Of a stretch of DNA of 64,000 nt, positions 53,061 through 62,594 are shown piece after piece; position 1 is the first letter of the stretch, and every line of letters starts with the position of its first letter. This DNA comes from Cyclobacterium sp. 1_MG-2023 (GTDB taxonomy: Bacteria > Bacteroidota > Bacteroidia > Cytophagales > Cyclobacteriaceae). The DNA lies in the NCBI RefSeq assembly GCF_030546805.1, contig NZ_JAUOPC010000004.1, forward strand, positions 124,001 to 188,000, read 5' to 3'. Below the pieces are notes generated by a model. That model worked only from the letters and a program-made list of their open reading frames with translations, did no database searches and was not told the origin of the DNA. The position numbers and the translations under genes were made by a program.

Positions 53061-53642
53061 ATGAATGAGTTCTTGAATTGGGTCAGTCAACCCTGGCCTT
53101 GGTATATAGCCGGACCTATGATAGGTCTTACTGTACCGATACTCTTGATAATAGGAAACCGATCTTTTGGTATTTCTTCTTCCCTAAGACATGTTTGTGC
53201 GGTTTGTGTGCCGGCAAAAATCCCCTTCTTTCAATACAACTGGAAAGAAGAAATCTGGAATTTGATGTTTGTGACAGGAGTGTTTTTAGGAGGTGTAGTG
53301 GCTGCCTTATTTTTGTCAAACCCGGAAACAATTGTCATTGCTGAAAGCACTCAAAGGGATTTGAGAGCATTGGGTTTAACTGATTTTAATAGTCTTTTGC
53401 CTGCAGAAATATTTAGCTGGGAGCATCTTTTAACCTTAAAGGGTTTCTTTTTCATGGTTGTAGGTGGCTTTTTGGTTGGTTTTGGTACAAGGTATGCTGG
53501 AGGATGTACTTCAGGGCATGCCATAATGGGCATAAGCAACCTTCAATGGCCTTCTGTAGTGGCTACCGTTTTTTTTATGATTGGCGGGCTGGTAATGACT
53601 CATTTATTACTGCCTTTCATTATGACTTGGGTAGGCTTTTAA
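53061..53642 (+). CDS. YeeE/YedE family sulfur-compound transporter, N-terminal half
   Basis: 193 residues with about five membrane segments. The signature [18 protein letters not shown] contains the conserved Cys of the YeeE/YedE (TsuA thiosulfate transporter) family, near residue 153; another pair of Cys occurs at [10 protein letters not shown]. Full-length YeeE proteins are ~350 residues; here the second half is the next gene, 27 bases downstream. It likely carries thiosulfate or another reduced sulfur species in a locus with a persulfide dioxygenase. Confidence 0.88.
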   Translation: MNEFLNWVSQPWPWYIAGPMIGLTVPILLIIGNRSFGISSSLRHVCAVCVPAKIPFFQYNWKEEIWNLMFVTGVFLGGVVAALFLSNPETIVIAESTQRDLRALGLTDFNSLLPAEIFSWEHLLTLKGFFFMVVGGFLVGFGTRYAGGCTSGHAIMGISNLQWPSVVATVFFMIGGLVMTHLLLPFIMTWVGF

Positions 53643-53669
53643 TTCAAATAAGAATATAAATTTATTGAC

Positions 53670-54161
53670 ATGTTAATAAAAGAAATTGATCAAAGAGAGA
53701 TTGAAAAAAACAATGGCTCAAAGGACAAAGTTAAGCAAGGGGAATCAGGCTTGGCTTTATTAAAATACCTTTTTGTGGGGCTTTTTTTCGGGATTATTTT
53801 CGTAAAGGCAGAGATTATCTCATGGTTTAGGATTCAGGAGATGTTTCGATTTCAATCCTTTTATATGTATGGGGTAATCGGTTCAGCAATTCTTGTTGGC
53901 ATGCTCTCCATTCAAATAATCAAAAGATTTTCAATTAAAACCATTAATGGGGAACCTATCCAAATTAAAGATAAGAAGTTCAATAAAGGTCAAATTTATG
54001 GGGGCTTTATCTTTGGACTTGGTTGGGCCGTAACCGGAGCTTGCCCCGGACCATTGTTTGCCCAGATTGGTACAGGTTTTACTGTAGTTTTCGTTTCCTT
54101 AGTAAGTGCAGTGGCAGGTACTTGGGTATATGGCAGGTTTGCCGCTAGTCTCCCAAAATAA
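53670..54161 (+). CDS. YeeE/YedE family protein, C-terminal half (DUF6691-like)
   Basis: 163 residues. After a charged N terminus come about four membrane helices, with the family motif GLGWAVTGACPGPLFAQIGTG (conserved Cys in ACPGP), which mirrors the GGCTSGH half in the previous gene. The two genes together reproduce the internal duplication of the full-length transporter, so they probably assemble as a heterodimer. No promoter between them is evident. Confidence 0.87.
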   Translation: MLIKEIDQREIEKNNGSKDKVKQGESGLALLKYLFVGLFFGIIFVKAEIISWFRIQEMFRFQSFYMYGVIGSAILVGMLSIQIIKRFSIKTINGEPIQIKDKKFNKGQIYGGFIFGLGWAVTGACPGPLFAQIGTGFTVVFVSLVSAVAGTWVYGRFAASLPK

Positions 54162-54180
54162 TAGAGAACAAGAACAAACG

Positions 54181-54220
54181 GATCAATAGGTTTATCCTTC
54201 CATGGGAATACCTATTGGTC
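54181..54220. terminator. Weak hairpin between the YeeE and smc genes
   Basis: GATCAATAGGT (54181-54191) pairs with ACCTATTGGTC (54210-54220), 11 bp with one wobble, 18-base loop. No T-tract, so its function as a terminator is uncertain. Confidence 0.4.
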
Positions 54221-54273
54221 CCTTTCTCGAATGCTTGCCACAAAACAATAGAAAATAATGAGCTAGGGTAAGC

Positions 54274-57200
54274 CTATCTTTGAGAAGCCTCTTCATCCAC
54301 CAATTCTCTCAAATCTACCGGTACCACTCTGGAGACTCCTGCCTCTATCATGGTAATACCATAAATGATATCAGTGCTCGCCATGGTTCGTTTGTTATGG
54401 GTGACAATGATAAATTGAGATTCATTCGAAAATTTCTGAATGATCTGGTTAAATTTATCAATGTTGGCATCATCCAAAGGGGCATCAACTTCATCGAAAA
54501 TACAAAAAGGAGCAGGCTTTAGCAGGTAAATGGAGAACAGTAATGAAGTTGCTGTTAAAGTTTTTTCACCCCCTGAAAGTTGATTGATCGTCAAAGGCCT
54601 CTTTCCTTTAGGTTTAGCAATTATTTCAATGGTACTCTCTAAAGGCATTTCCGGATTGGTAAGCTTCAAATCACAGTCGTCCTCTTCAGTAAAAAGAGAA
54701 CGGAAAACTTTCACGAAGTTTATTTTTATTTTTTCAAAAGCATCTATAAAAGTCTCCTTGGCCACCTGATCAATCTCTTTGATGGTCGACATTAAGGAAT
54801 CCTTGGCTTGAATAAGGTCTTCCTTTTGAGCGGTAATGAAGGTGTGACGTTCCTTAATTTCGTCATAAGCTTCCATTGCCATGGGGTTAATAGGCCCCAT
54901 TTTTTCTAATTTTGATTTGGCTTTTTGGACTTCTTCTCTTAATACTTCTTCAGATTTTGAAGCATGTTCATCGTCCAAATCATGATTTTCAGCCATTATC
55001 TCATCCAGGTCCAACTCAAATTCTACGCTTAGCCTTTCCTTTATTCCGCTTAGCTTTAAATTAATTTCATTGGTTGTTTGCTTCAGGTCCATCAAAAGGG
55101 CATCAGATTGCTCTTTTTTCCTTTGGATTTCTCTAATGGCTTTTTCTACTTCATCAATTTCTCCCCTTGCTGCATAATAATCTTTTTCGGCATCATTTAC
55201 TCCGGTTTCAATACTGTCTTTCTCCTCATACAGTTCTATGAGCTCATCGTCCTTTACTTCATTATTGTCAATCAAGGTCATGATTTCTTGCTCCGTTTGC
55301 CCCATATCGGCTTGGGCCTTTTCAATCCTCTCCTTACTGCTTTCGTAAGTGCTCTTTTTGAAACTTATTTCTTGTTCAATACTTTGAAGTTTATTTAATA
55401 GTTGATGGTAGAGGATGTTTTCTTCATTGTATTGCGAGGAGCGGTGGGAAAGTTCTTCCGCATCCTCCTGCAATTCAGCATTGATATTGTTTATTTCTTC
55501 TTCCAGTAGATCGAAGTCTTCTTTTTCTTCCTTTAATTTTGGGCCGATATTTTCTAGTTCCTCAGTGAGGGTGAAAATCTTGTCCTCAATATCTTCTTTT
55601 TTATTGGCATTGGAACTTAGCATTTCTGCCAATTGCTCCTTTTTTGTTTTAATTGAAACAAAGTCTTGGTTCAATTCATTGACCTTAAGCTGTTTTTCTT
55701 CAAGCGTTTGTTTGAAGTTAACTGCTTTTAATTTAGATAGCTCAGCCGTTTTTTTATCAAGGTTAGCCCTGGTCTCATTAATTTTTTTCTGGAGTACTTT
55801 TATTTCTTTGTCTAGTTTTTCCAGATTTTTTGCCCGACCTATCCTCTTACCTTCAAACAGGCCTACAGAGCCCCCGGAAATTGTAAATTCTCTATCGATA
55901 AATTTCCCGCTCTCAGTAATGAAAATTCCCTCTTGAGATCTTGGTACTTGGTGGATGTCTCCTGAAAAGATGTAGACATCATCTAATAGATAGGCAACTA
56001 GTGGTGCATACTTTGAATCATATTCTATTATTTCGGTAGCAGCTACTGCATCGGGAAATAACTTGTTTTGACTGGGCCTAAATTTTTCAAATCTTTCTAA
56101 TACAAAAAAATGAGCCTTCCCTTTGCCTGAATCACTTAATAGTTTCACTGCAGCAATCGCCTCTGCATCATTGTCCACTACATAATAATTCATGTAGTTT
56201 TCCAAGAAATTTTCTATGGTTACCCGATACTTTTCATCTGTAGTAATAATGTCAGACAACAAAGGCATGTTTTTGCCCCATTGACTGTTTTTTCTTAGGA
56301 ATTTTATCGCCTCCGGGAACCCTTCAAGGTTGTCCACCAAGGATTTTGTCAGCTGGTACTCATTGCTTTTTGCATCAAGTTTTCGGTTGATTTGGGTAAG
56401 TTCTTCTCGAATCAATTCCTGCATTCGGGAGGTCTCTTCTTGCTTGGCCAAGTGCGCAGCTTCCTCTTTTTTTAATTTTTCAAAAGCTGCATTTTCCTCG
56501 TCTAATTGACCTTTTATTAACTGTAGTTTTTCTTCAAAACCAGCCAAATTTTCTATCTGGCTGTTGTCATCTGTTGCAGTTTTTTCCAACTCCTGTTTGA
56601 TGGTTGTGAGTTGGATTTGCTTGATCTCTTGACTTTTTGATAATTGGTACAATTCATCTCGTTTTCGAGAATATGTACTTTGCATGACTTTTTGTTTTTC
56701 GAGGGAGACATTGTGTTGGGCCTTTTTTTCCTCGTATACAGCTTTTAACTCTTCTACAGAATGTTCTTTCTCTTGGGTAAGTTTTTCAGAAATCCGATGC
56801 TCCTGTTCCAGTGATTTGATACTGAAACCCGCCCTTTCATTGCTTTTTTTATCTTGCTCAATCTGCTCTCTCAGCTGGTGAGACTTGTCTTGAAGAAAGC
56901 GGAGCCTTTCATTTTTTATTTTCTTATCACTTTCAAACTGCCGGATTTTATGAACATGTTCATTTAAGGTTTTTTGCCTACTTCCAAGTAGTTTCTCCTT
57001 ATGGATCATTTCAGCTTTGAGGTTTTCCAAGAAGGCGTCCTTGTTTGCTAGTTCCGCATTAAGCTGTACTTTTTGATCATTTTCTTGTTCTAGTTTTTGG
57101 TTGAGGTTTATTAATACATCTCGTTGATGAATTACCCCTTTTTTGGCAAGAGCAATGCTGGCAGATTTGTATCCTTTCTTTATTTCAAAATACCGTGTAG

Positions 57201-57834
57201 CCTGCCGGGCTTGTTTTTCTAAAGATTTTAAGTTTTTTTCAATTTCAAAGAGGAGGTCTTCCACCCTGTCCAGATCTGCATCCGTATCTCCTAACTTCTT
57301 TAGGGTTTCTTTTTTCCGAGTTTTGAATTTTGAAATACCTGCAGCTTCCTCGAATAAATCTCTTCTTGAGTTGTTTTTGTCATTCAGTAATTCATCGATC
57401 ATTTTTAACTCTATGATAGCATAGCTATTGGAGTTAATTCCTGTATCCATGAAAAGATTTGTAATGTCTTTTAATCGGCAGGTGATGCCATTTAGCAGGT
57501 ATTCACTTTCTCCTGAGCGGTAATACCTTCTTGTGATGGTGACGTGGGTGTATTCTGTTGGTAATAAATTTTTGGTGTTTTCGAAGGTGAGGGATACCTC
57601 CGCCATGTTGAGCTGTTTCCTATTTTTAGTTCCATTAAAAATTACATTCTCCATTTTATCAGAACGAAGCATCCGGGTTTTTTGCTCTCCTAGTACCCAC
57701 CGGATTGCATCAACCACATTTGACTTGCCACAACCATTAGGGCCTACTATCCCAGTGATTCCTTTGTCAAAGTGGATCATTACTTTGTCACCAAAACTTT
57801 TAAAGCCTCTGATTTCTAATTTGGAGAGTTGCAT
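54274..57834 (-). CDS. smc: Chromosome segregation ATPase SMC
   Basis: 1186 residues, the standard length. Walker A GPNGCGKSNVVDAIRWVLG starts at residue 31. Long coiled coils flank a hinge near 510-650 (GKNMPLLSDIITTDEKYRV and the GKAHFFVLERF region). The ABC signature LSGGEKTLTA begins at residue 1086 and the Walker B/D-loop IFDEVDAPLDD follows. SMC organises and segregates the chromosome with ScpAB, which are not in the window. Monocistronic, with a ~480-base gap upstream. Confidence 0.96.
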   Translation of the reverse strand: MQLSKLEIRGFKSFGDKVMIHFDKGITGIVGPNGCGKSNVVDAIRWVLGEQKTRMLRSDKMENVIFNGTKNRKQLNMAEVSLTFENTKNLLPTEYTHVTITRRYYRSGESEYLLNGITCRLKDITNLFMDTGINSNSYAIIELKMIDELLNDKNNSRRDLFEEAAGISKFKTRKKETLKKLGDTDADLDRVEDLLFEIEKNLKSLEKQARQATRYFEIKKGYKSASIALAKKGVIHQRDVLINLNQKLEQENDQKVQLNAELANKDAFLENLKAEMIHKEKLLGSRQKTLNEHVHKIRQFESDKKIKNERLRFLQDKSHQLREQIEQDKKSNERAGFSIKSLEQEHRISEKLTQEKEHSVEELKAVYEEKKAQHNVSLEKQKVMQSTYSRKRDELYQLSKSQEIKQIQLTTIKQELEKTATDDNSQIENLAGFEEKLQLIKGQLDEENAAFEKLKKEEAAHLAKQEETSRMQELIREELTQINRKLDAKSNEYQLTKSLVDNLEGFPEAIKFLRKNSQWGKNMPLLSDIITTDEKYRVTIENFLENYMNYYVVDNDAEAIAAVKLLSDSGKGKAHFFVLERFEKFRPSQNKLFPDAVAATEIIEYDSKYAPLVAYLLDDVYIFSGDIHQVPRSQEGIFITESGKFIDREFTISGGSVGLFEGKRIGRAKNLEKLDKEIKVLQKKINETRANLDKKTAELSKLKAVNFKQTLEEKQLKVNELNQDFVSIKTKKEQLAEMLSSNANKKEDIEDKIFTLTEELENIGPKLKEEKEDFDLLEEEINNINAELQEDAEELSHRSSQYNEENILYHQLLNKLQSIEQEISFKKSTYESSKERIEKAQADMGQTEQEIMTLIDNNEVKDDELIELYEEKDSIETGVNDAEKDYYAARGEIDEVEKAIREIQRKKEQSDALLMDLKQTTNEINLKLSGIKERLSVEFELDLDEIMAENHDLDDEHASKSEEVLREEVQKAKSKLEKMGPINPMAMEAYDEIKERHTFITAQKEDLIQAKDSLMSTIKEIDQVAKETFIDAFEKIKINFVKVFRSLFTEEDDCDLKLTNPEMPLESTIEIIAKPKGKRPLTINQLSGGEKTLTATSLLFSIYLLKPAPFCIFDEVDAPLDDANIDKFNQIIQKFSNESQFIIVTHNKRTMASTDIIYGITMIEAGVSRVVPVDLRELVDEEASQR

Positions 57835-58319
57835 GTATTCAATTTAATCCTAAACAAATTTAACCTAAACCATTCAATATACAAATGTGTTTAAGTTGAG
57901 CTTTTAATAGTTTTTGTTTTAGCTAAAATTTCTGCCATAAGATTCTTTTTAGAATATCTACGCTCAAGCGCTTTTTTAGGAAATTTAGGGTTTGCTTTTC
58001 CCTGAGGATGAAATATTTGGGAGGTTTCCTGATAAAAGTAGCCCTACTTTCAACTGATTTTTATTTTTTTTGACGAAAATTAGCGATAAGAAGTTGTAGT
58101 GTTTTGTGAAATAAGAAAGGCAGATTATTGTTGAATTTGTTTAACTAGGAAATGTATATAATAAAAGCGTGATTTAAATTTAATTTTTGGTTATTTTTAT
58201 TAAATCATCCTTCCATTTAAGATGTTGTGATATTTCACCAAATTTTATTTTATTTACATTCACCTACCAAATAGGGGAGTAGGTGCTTACTCCCCTTAAC
58301 TCCCTAGCCCACCAACATC
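57835..58319. other. Divergent promoter region smc / bactofilin
   Basis: About 485 bases. AT-rich with no gene. A 9-bp palindrome lies just before the bactofilin start (next entry). Otherwise nothing recognisable. Confidence 0.55.
58273..58296 (+). promoter_or_regulatory. Hairpin in the bactofilin leader
   Basis: AGGGGAGTA (58273-58281) pairs with TACTCCCCT (58288-58296), 9 bp perfect, 6-base loop. It lies 24 bases before the ATG and could occlude the translation start, or be an operator palindrome. Function not established. Confidence 0.4.
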
Positions 58320-58781
58320 ATGAAATCAAAGCTTCGCCCTTCAGAAATTGTATCCTTTTTTTCTAGTGGTTTTCACTTAGAAGGAGATATTACTGCCGAA
58401 AATGATATTAGAATAGAAGGTGAGATTCGAGGTAAAATTTGTACTAAAAAGAAGGTTATTATAGGAGAAAGTGGAAAGGTGTTGGGGGATATTGAAGCAG
58501 CTTATATAGTATTACTGGGAGAAGTGAAAGGAAAGGTTGTCGCTTCAAATAGGCTGACCATAGGGAAAAATGCCTTGTTCCAAGGTATGGCCTACACGGA
58601 TAATATTCAAGTGGATTTTGGCGCAAAAATGGAGGCCGGAATACAAAAATTTAGCAAGCAGGTTGTAGGAGAAAATTTACAGTTGACTTCTAAGGTTGGT
58701 TCCATTTTAGAGCATACCCTAAAGAACAGGATTGCTCCTAAAGATCAAGATTTGGATCCTGCCATCGCCTCTGTAAGTTAA
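58320..58781 (+). CDS. Bactofilin family protein
   Basis: 153 residues of the DUF583/bactofilin type. The right-handed beta-helix core (about 18-110) shows the periodic G-x-I-x-I-x-G pattern (GDITAENDIRIEGEIRGKI, GKVLGDIEAAYIVLLGEVKG, KNALFQGMAYTDNIQV). Short N- and C-terminal tails are likely flexible. Bactofilins polymerise into cytoskeletal filaments that scaffold cell-shape or envelope enzymes. No M23 peptidase partner is adjacent. Preceded by a leader hairpin. Confidence 0.93.
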   Translation: MKSKLRPSEIVSFFSSGFHLEGDITAENDIRIEGEIRGKICTKKKVIIGESGKVLGDIEAAYIVLLGEVKGKVVASNRLTIGKNALFQGMAYTDNIQVDFGAKMEAGIQKFSKQVVGENLQLTSKVGSILEHTLKNRIAPKDQDLDPAIASVS

Positions 58782-58901
58782 GTTGGAATCTGTTAAATTA
58801 AATCTCAATCTTTAGTAGGTGCTGCCCAAGGGACGCAGGGGTTTGCGGTTCAAGAGCGTCTTTTCCCTTTAAGGAACAATCAGGCTTGTTCTAAATAACT
58901 T

Positions 58902-59441
58902 TTAATTACCAATTGGTGACAATGTTTTGTCAAAATTTTGATTCGTTAAAACCATTTTTGAAGCCAAGCTGACAATATTAACCATGTCCTTATATTTTGG
59001 GATATCTCCATTGACAATGTATTGGGTATTCCCCTTTTGATTGATAAAATAAATTGGATTATCAATCTTTATTTTCATGGAGAGTTTCTGTTCCAAGTCT
59101 TTTTTCAAATCATTCATCGGTTGATAAAAAATCGGGAAAACCAAATAATCATCCAGTTGAGAATTAAGCCAGTTGATGGCATACAAATGCTTCTCAAATG
59201 AATCAATATTGAATCCAATGAGGTGATAGTTGAGTTCCTTTAATTTTGTCAAAGCTGTTATTAGTTTGTTCCGATCATCATCAGTTTTTGGAATTAACTC
59301 AAATGGATTGGTGTAAATAATAATTCTTTGGTCCTTGATTAATGACTTTAAATTAACATTCCCATAACGTGTTTTGACCATTAAATTAGGGCAAGCAATT
59401 TCTTTTTCTATGGGGTAGGGGTTTAGCGGTGCAGTTTTCAT
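58902..59441 (-). CDS. Peroxiredoxin-fold (redoxin) protein without peroxidatic cysteine
   Basis: 179 residues. The order VKTRYGNVNLKSLIKDQRIIIYTNP and HLIGFNIDSFEKHLYAINWL follows AhpC/TSA peroxiredoxins, where the loop between them holds PxxxTxxC. Here the stretch is FELIPKTDDDRNKL with no Cys, so it cannot be a normal peroxidase. The only Cys (residue 18, EIACPN) is in the N-terminal strand. No signal peptide. It is monocistronic with an AT-rich gap on both sides. Role unknown; a binding or sensor function is possible. Confidence 0.72.
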   Translation of the reverse strand: MKTAPLNPYPIEKEIACPNLMVKTRYGNVNLKSLIKDQRIIIYTNPFELIPKTDDDRNKLITALTKLKELNYHLIGFNIDSFEKHLYAINWLNSQLDDYLVFPIFYQPMNDLKKDLEQKLSMKIKIDNPIYFINQKGNTQYIVNGDIPKYKDMVNIVSLASKMVLTNQNFDKTLSPIGN

Positions 59442-59731
59442 GGTAGGATTCAGGTTTTATGACAACTATAATTTGTATTTAAATATTATTATAATTTAAT
59501 CAATTTATTTTAAATAAAAGAAGAAAAATTGAAAATTTAACATTAGTTGACTAAAGTCATATTATGTTAAAATAAATTTCATTTTTTTTGCCATTTTGTA
59601 AGGCTTTGATCAAGATCTTTTGGTTTAATTTTTAAGAAAACCATTGAACCTTTTTATTTGATCCCTGTCAAAAAAATAGCCTGATACCGGATTATTTTTG
59701 TAATTTTAATTTCAAATTACCACTGAGGTTC

Positions 59732-60238
59732 ATGGACGGTAGCACGGTATTATATTTATTAGCAGTAATAATCTATTTTATTTATACTTCTTTTGTGAAA
59801 AAGAAACCTGAAGAGGAGTATGCTGAAAAGGAAGGAAATGAGCAAACTCCCAATCAAGGGCCTTCTTTTGAGGAGTTGTTGCGAGAAATACGAAAAGATC
59901 AAACAGAAACAGTCCCTGAAGAAAATAGAGATGAATGGACTAAAGAGGTTTCTGATCATGATTATTCTGAAGATATACGGGATGAACAGGCTACCGAGGA
60001 GGAGGTTTTTATACCGGGAGAAAAAACACATACCAGTGCTTATCGAAGTATCAAACAGCCCTTGGTAAAGCTTGATGATCAAGTTGATCTAGAAGACAAT
60101 AAAAAGATTTTAGGGGAGGTTGTAGATGTAGCAGGCGAATATACGGTAGGAAACAAGTATGCTAAAATTTTGAAAAACCCGGAAACCTTAAAAGATGCGG
60201 TGATATTGACAGAGGTCTTTAACAGAAAGCATTTTTAA
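59732..60238 (+). CDS. Single-pass membrane protein, acidic cytoplasmic domain, unknown function
   Basis: 168 residues. An N-terminal membrane helix (about 5-22, LYLLAVIIYFIYTSFV) is followed by KKK, then a long strongly acidic, probably disordered region (E/D-rich, 28-115), and a conserved-looking tail YAKILKNPETLKDAVILTEVF. No named family. It ends 49 bases before the NRAMP-like gene on the same strand and may be co-transcribed, but the promoter between them cannot be excluded. Confidence 0.65.
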   Translation: MDGSTVLYLLAVIIYFIYTSFVKKKPEEEYAEKEGNEQTPNQGPSFEELLREIRKDQTETVPEENRDEWTKEVSDHDYSEDIRDEQATEEEVFIPGEKTHTSAYRSIKQPLVKLDDQVDLEDNKKILGEVVDVAGEYTVGNKYAKILKNPETLKDAVILTEVFNRKHF

Positions 60239-60287
60239 TTTTAACCACACAAATAATTCACATTTAAAATTTGCATAAATTATACAT

Positions 60288-61484
60288 ATGATCCGTCGTT
60301 GGTTTAAATCTTTAGGTCCAGGACTTATTACAGCTGCTTTGGTTTTTGGTCCCGGTAGCCTTACCATTACTTCTAAATTAGGTGCAGTCTATGGCTACAA
60401 TTTGCTTTGGGTAATTGTAGTGGCAGCACTCTTAATGTTAACTTTTACAGGCATGGGGGCAAGGATAGGCTTGGCTTCTGAGCAATCCCTTATCACTTTG
60501 TTTAGAAAAAAATGGGGAAATGCTGCAGCCTTAATTGCCGGAATAAGCATTTTCTTTGTTACAGCTGCTTTCCAAGCAGGGAATACTGTTGGTGCAGGAT
60601 TGGCACTTTCAGAGTCTCTTGGGCAAACCAATGGTTTGTGGATTGTGGTGATCTCATTGATGGCCATTTCGTTGATGTTTTTTAAATCCTTTTATAAGAT
60701 TTTAGAAAAGGTAATGATGATTATGGTAGGGATAATGTTAATTTCTTTCCTTTTTACCCTGATCATTGCACCACCAGTTTGGTCTGAAGTATTGGCAGGG
60801 TTGAAACCAGGTATTCCACAAGGTTCATTTATTTTGGTAATCGCTTTGGTTGCGTCAAGTTTTTCTATCGCAGGGGCTTTTTACCAATCGTATTTGGTGC
60901 AGGAAAAAGGTTGGGCGAAGAGTGAATCTACAGATGCCTTGAGAGAAAGTTATACCGGAATCGTTATTTTAGGTCTTATCTCGTCAATGATTATGATTAG
61001 TGCAGCAACTATCTTGTACCCTAAGGGGGTTACCGTCACCTCCGCCGGAGATATAGGAATGGCATTAGAACCTGTTTATGGGAAATTTTCCTTTATGGTT
61101 TTCATGATCGGTTTGTTTGGGGCTTCCTTCTCCTCACTTTTGGGAAATGCAAGTATAGGTGGTACACTGCTTTCAGACGCTTTGTCTTTGGGAAGGAACT
61201 TAAATGGTACTCCTGTTAAAATTTTAATTACACTGATTATAATAATTGGGGCGTCAATAGCCCTAATATTTGGGAGGTTACCACTTGAGCTGATTGTATT
61301 TGCTCAGGGAATTACCATTTTCGCAGTGCCTTTTATAGGATTAGGTCTGTTTTTAATTGGTAACGATACCAGCATAATGGGCTCTCTGAAGAATAATAAA
61401 TTCACTAATATTATTGGTGTAATTGGCTTATTGGTGCTATTTACTTTGGCATTTAGCAATGCCTATTCTTTGTTTATTGCATAA
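60288..61484 (+). CDS. NRAMP-fold transporter lacking the canonical metal-binding motifs
   Basis: 398 residues with about 11 membrane helices. The N-terminal GPGLITAALVFGPGSLTITSKLG corresponds to NRAMP helix 1, but the DPGN motif reads FGPGS (residues 20-24): Asp and Asn, the metal ligands, are missing. In helix 6 the MPH motif is also absent; the aligned stretch is SIAGAFYQSYLVQ (about 193-205). Other NRAMP features (GAVYGYNLLW, FQAGNTVGAGLALSE, later GASFSSLLGNASIGG) are kept. It is followed by an NAD-epimerase and a DHDPS-like lyase, so it may carry an organic substrate or a non-standard ion; this is inference. Confidence 0.83.
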   Translation: MIRRWFKSLGPGLITAALVFGPGSLTITSKLGAVYGYNLLWVIVVAALLMLTFTGMGARIGLASEQSLITLFRKKWGNAAALIAGISIFFVTAAFQAGNTVGAGLALSESLGQTNGLWIVVISLMAISLMFFKSFYKILEKVMMIMVGIMLISFLFTLIIAPPVWSEVLAGLKPGIPQGSFILVIALVASSFSIAGAFYQSYLVQEKGWAKSESTDALRESYTGIVILGLISSMIMISAATILYPKGVTVTSAGDIGMALEPVYGKFSFMVFMIGLFGASFSSLLGNASIGGTLLSDALSLGRNLNGTPVKILITLIIIIGASIALIFGRLPLELIVFAQGITIFAVPFIGLGLFLIGNDTSIMGSLKNNKFTNIIGVIGLLVLFTLAFSNAYSLFIA

Positions 61485-61534
61485 AAAATAACTTATGATA
61501 CGGATTTTTCTTTTAGGCGAACAGGTTTAAGAGA

Positions 61535-62584
61535 ATGATCAAACCACTAAAATTTACTATTGAATCAATGAAATCTATTGAAGAGTTAGAAGAAATTCTT
61601 AGCAAGCCTACAGCAGGTTTAATTAAGGACATCAAAGAAATAAAAGGGGACATCATTATTTTAGGTGTAGCCGGAAAAATGGGGCCTAGCTTGGCGAAAC
61701 TTGCCAGCAGAGCCGTAAAAGAAGCCGGTATAGAAAAAAAAGTAATAGGCGTTTCTCGATTTTCTGATGATAGCCTAAGGGTTGATCTTGAAAATAATGG
61801 GGTAACCTGTATAGCTGCTGATTTATTAGATGACGAAGCATTACAAGCTTTACCTGACGTTGCGAATGTTATCTATATGGCAGGTAAAAAGTTTGGTACT
61901 ACAGGTCAGGAGCACTCCACTTGGGCCATGAATGCCTACTTACCGGGAAGGGTTGCTACCAAGTATAAAAAATCAAAAATCATCGTGTTTTCTAGTGGAA
62001 ACATCTATCCATTTGTACACTATGCATCCGGTGGTGCTTTGGAAGATACTCCACCGGAACCAATTGGCGAATATGCACAATCCTGCTTAGGAAGAGAGCG
62101 TGTATTTGAATACTTCAGTCATCAATACAACATCCCTATGTTAATGTATAGACTCAATTATGCCATTGATCTGCGTTATGGAAACCTCTTGGAAATAGGT
62201 AAGATGGTAAATACAGAAAAACCTATCAATTTAAGGAGCGGGCATATGAATGTAATCTGGCAAGGAGATGCGAATGAAATTGCCATCCGTTCATTGTTGC
62301 ATACCAGCAGCCCCCCTAAAATACTTAATGTCACCGGTCCAGAGACAATTAGTATCCGACAAGTTGCGGAGAAATTTGGTAAGTTATTGAACAAAAAGCC
62401 CGTCTTTGAGAATGAGCCGGAGCCCAAAGTTTTATTGAACAATGCCTCTCTCTGTCACCAATTATTTGGCTACCCTTCTGTTTCTTTGTTGACAATGATT
62501 GAGATGACGGCACAATGGATTCAGCAAGATGGTGCCACATTAAATAAACCAACCCACTTTCAGGAAAGAGAAGGAAAATTTTAA
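61535..62584 (+). CDS. NAD-dependent epimerase/dehydratase family protein (extended SDR)
   Basis: 349 residues. Rossmann motif GVAGKMGPSLAKLA (GxxGxxG), FSSGNIYP as the active-site Ser region, and a catalytic Tyr180 in EYAQSCLGRE, where the YxxxK Lys is Cys184. The C-terminal region (LNVTGPETISIRQVAEKFG) matches sugar-epimerase substrate-binding segments. It starts 50 bases after the NRAMP-like gene and ends 10 before the DHDPS-like gene, so these three form one operon. The missing Lys makes standard SDR catalysis doubtful. Confidence 0.83.
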   Translation: MIKPLKFTIESMKSIEELEEILSKPTAGLIKDIKEIKGDIIILGVAGKMGPSLAKLASRAVKEAGIEKKVIGVSRFSDDSLRVDLENNGVTCIAADLLDDEALQALPDVANVIYMAGKKFGTTGQEHSTWAMNAYLPGRVATKYKKSKIIVFSSGNIYPFVHYASGGALEDTPPEPIGEYAQSCLGRERVFEYFSHQYNIPMLMYRLNYAIDLRYGNLLEIGKMVNTEKPINLRSGHMNVIWQGDANEIAIRSLLHTSSPPKILNVTGPETISIRQVAEKFGKLLNKKPVFENEPEPKVLLNNASLCHQLFGYPSVSLLTMIEMTAQWIQQDGATLNKPTHFQEREGKF

Positions 62585-62594
62585 TTATAAAATA

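Noticed and set aside
55415-55936. A 173-codon plus-strand frame inside smc
   Set aside because: Antisense to a coiled-coil gene; Ser/Phe-rich composition is a mirror of the smc codons, with no family features or start context.
60288-61484. Plain annotation as divalent metal transporter MntH
   Set aside because: The DPGN and MPH motifs needed for metal binding are missing, so a metal function is not supported by sequence.
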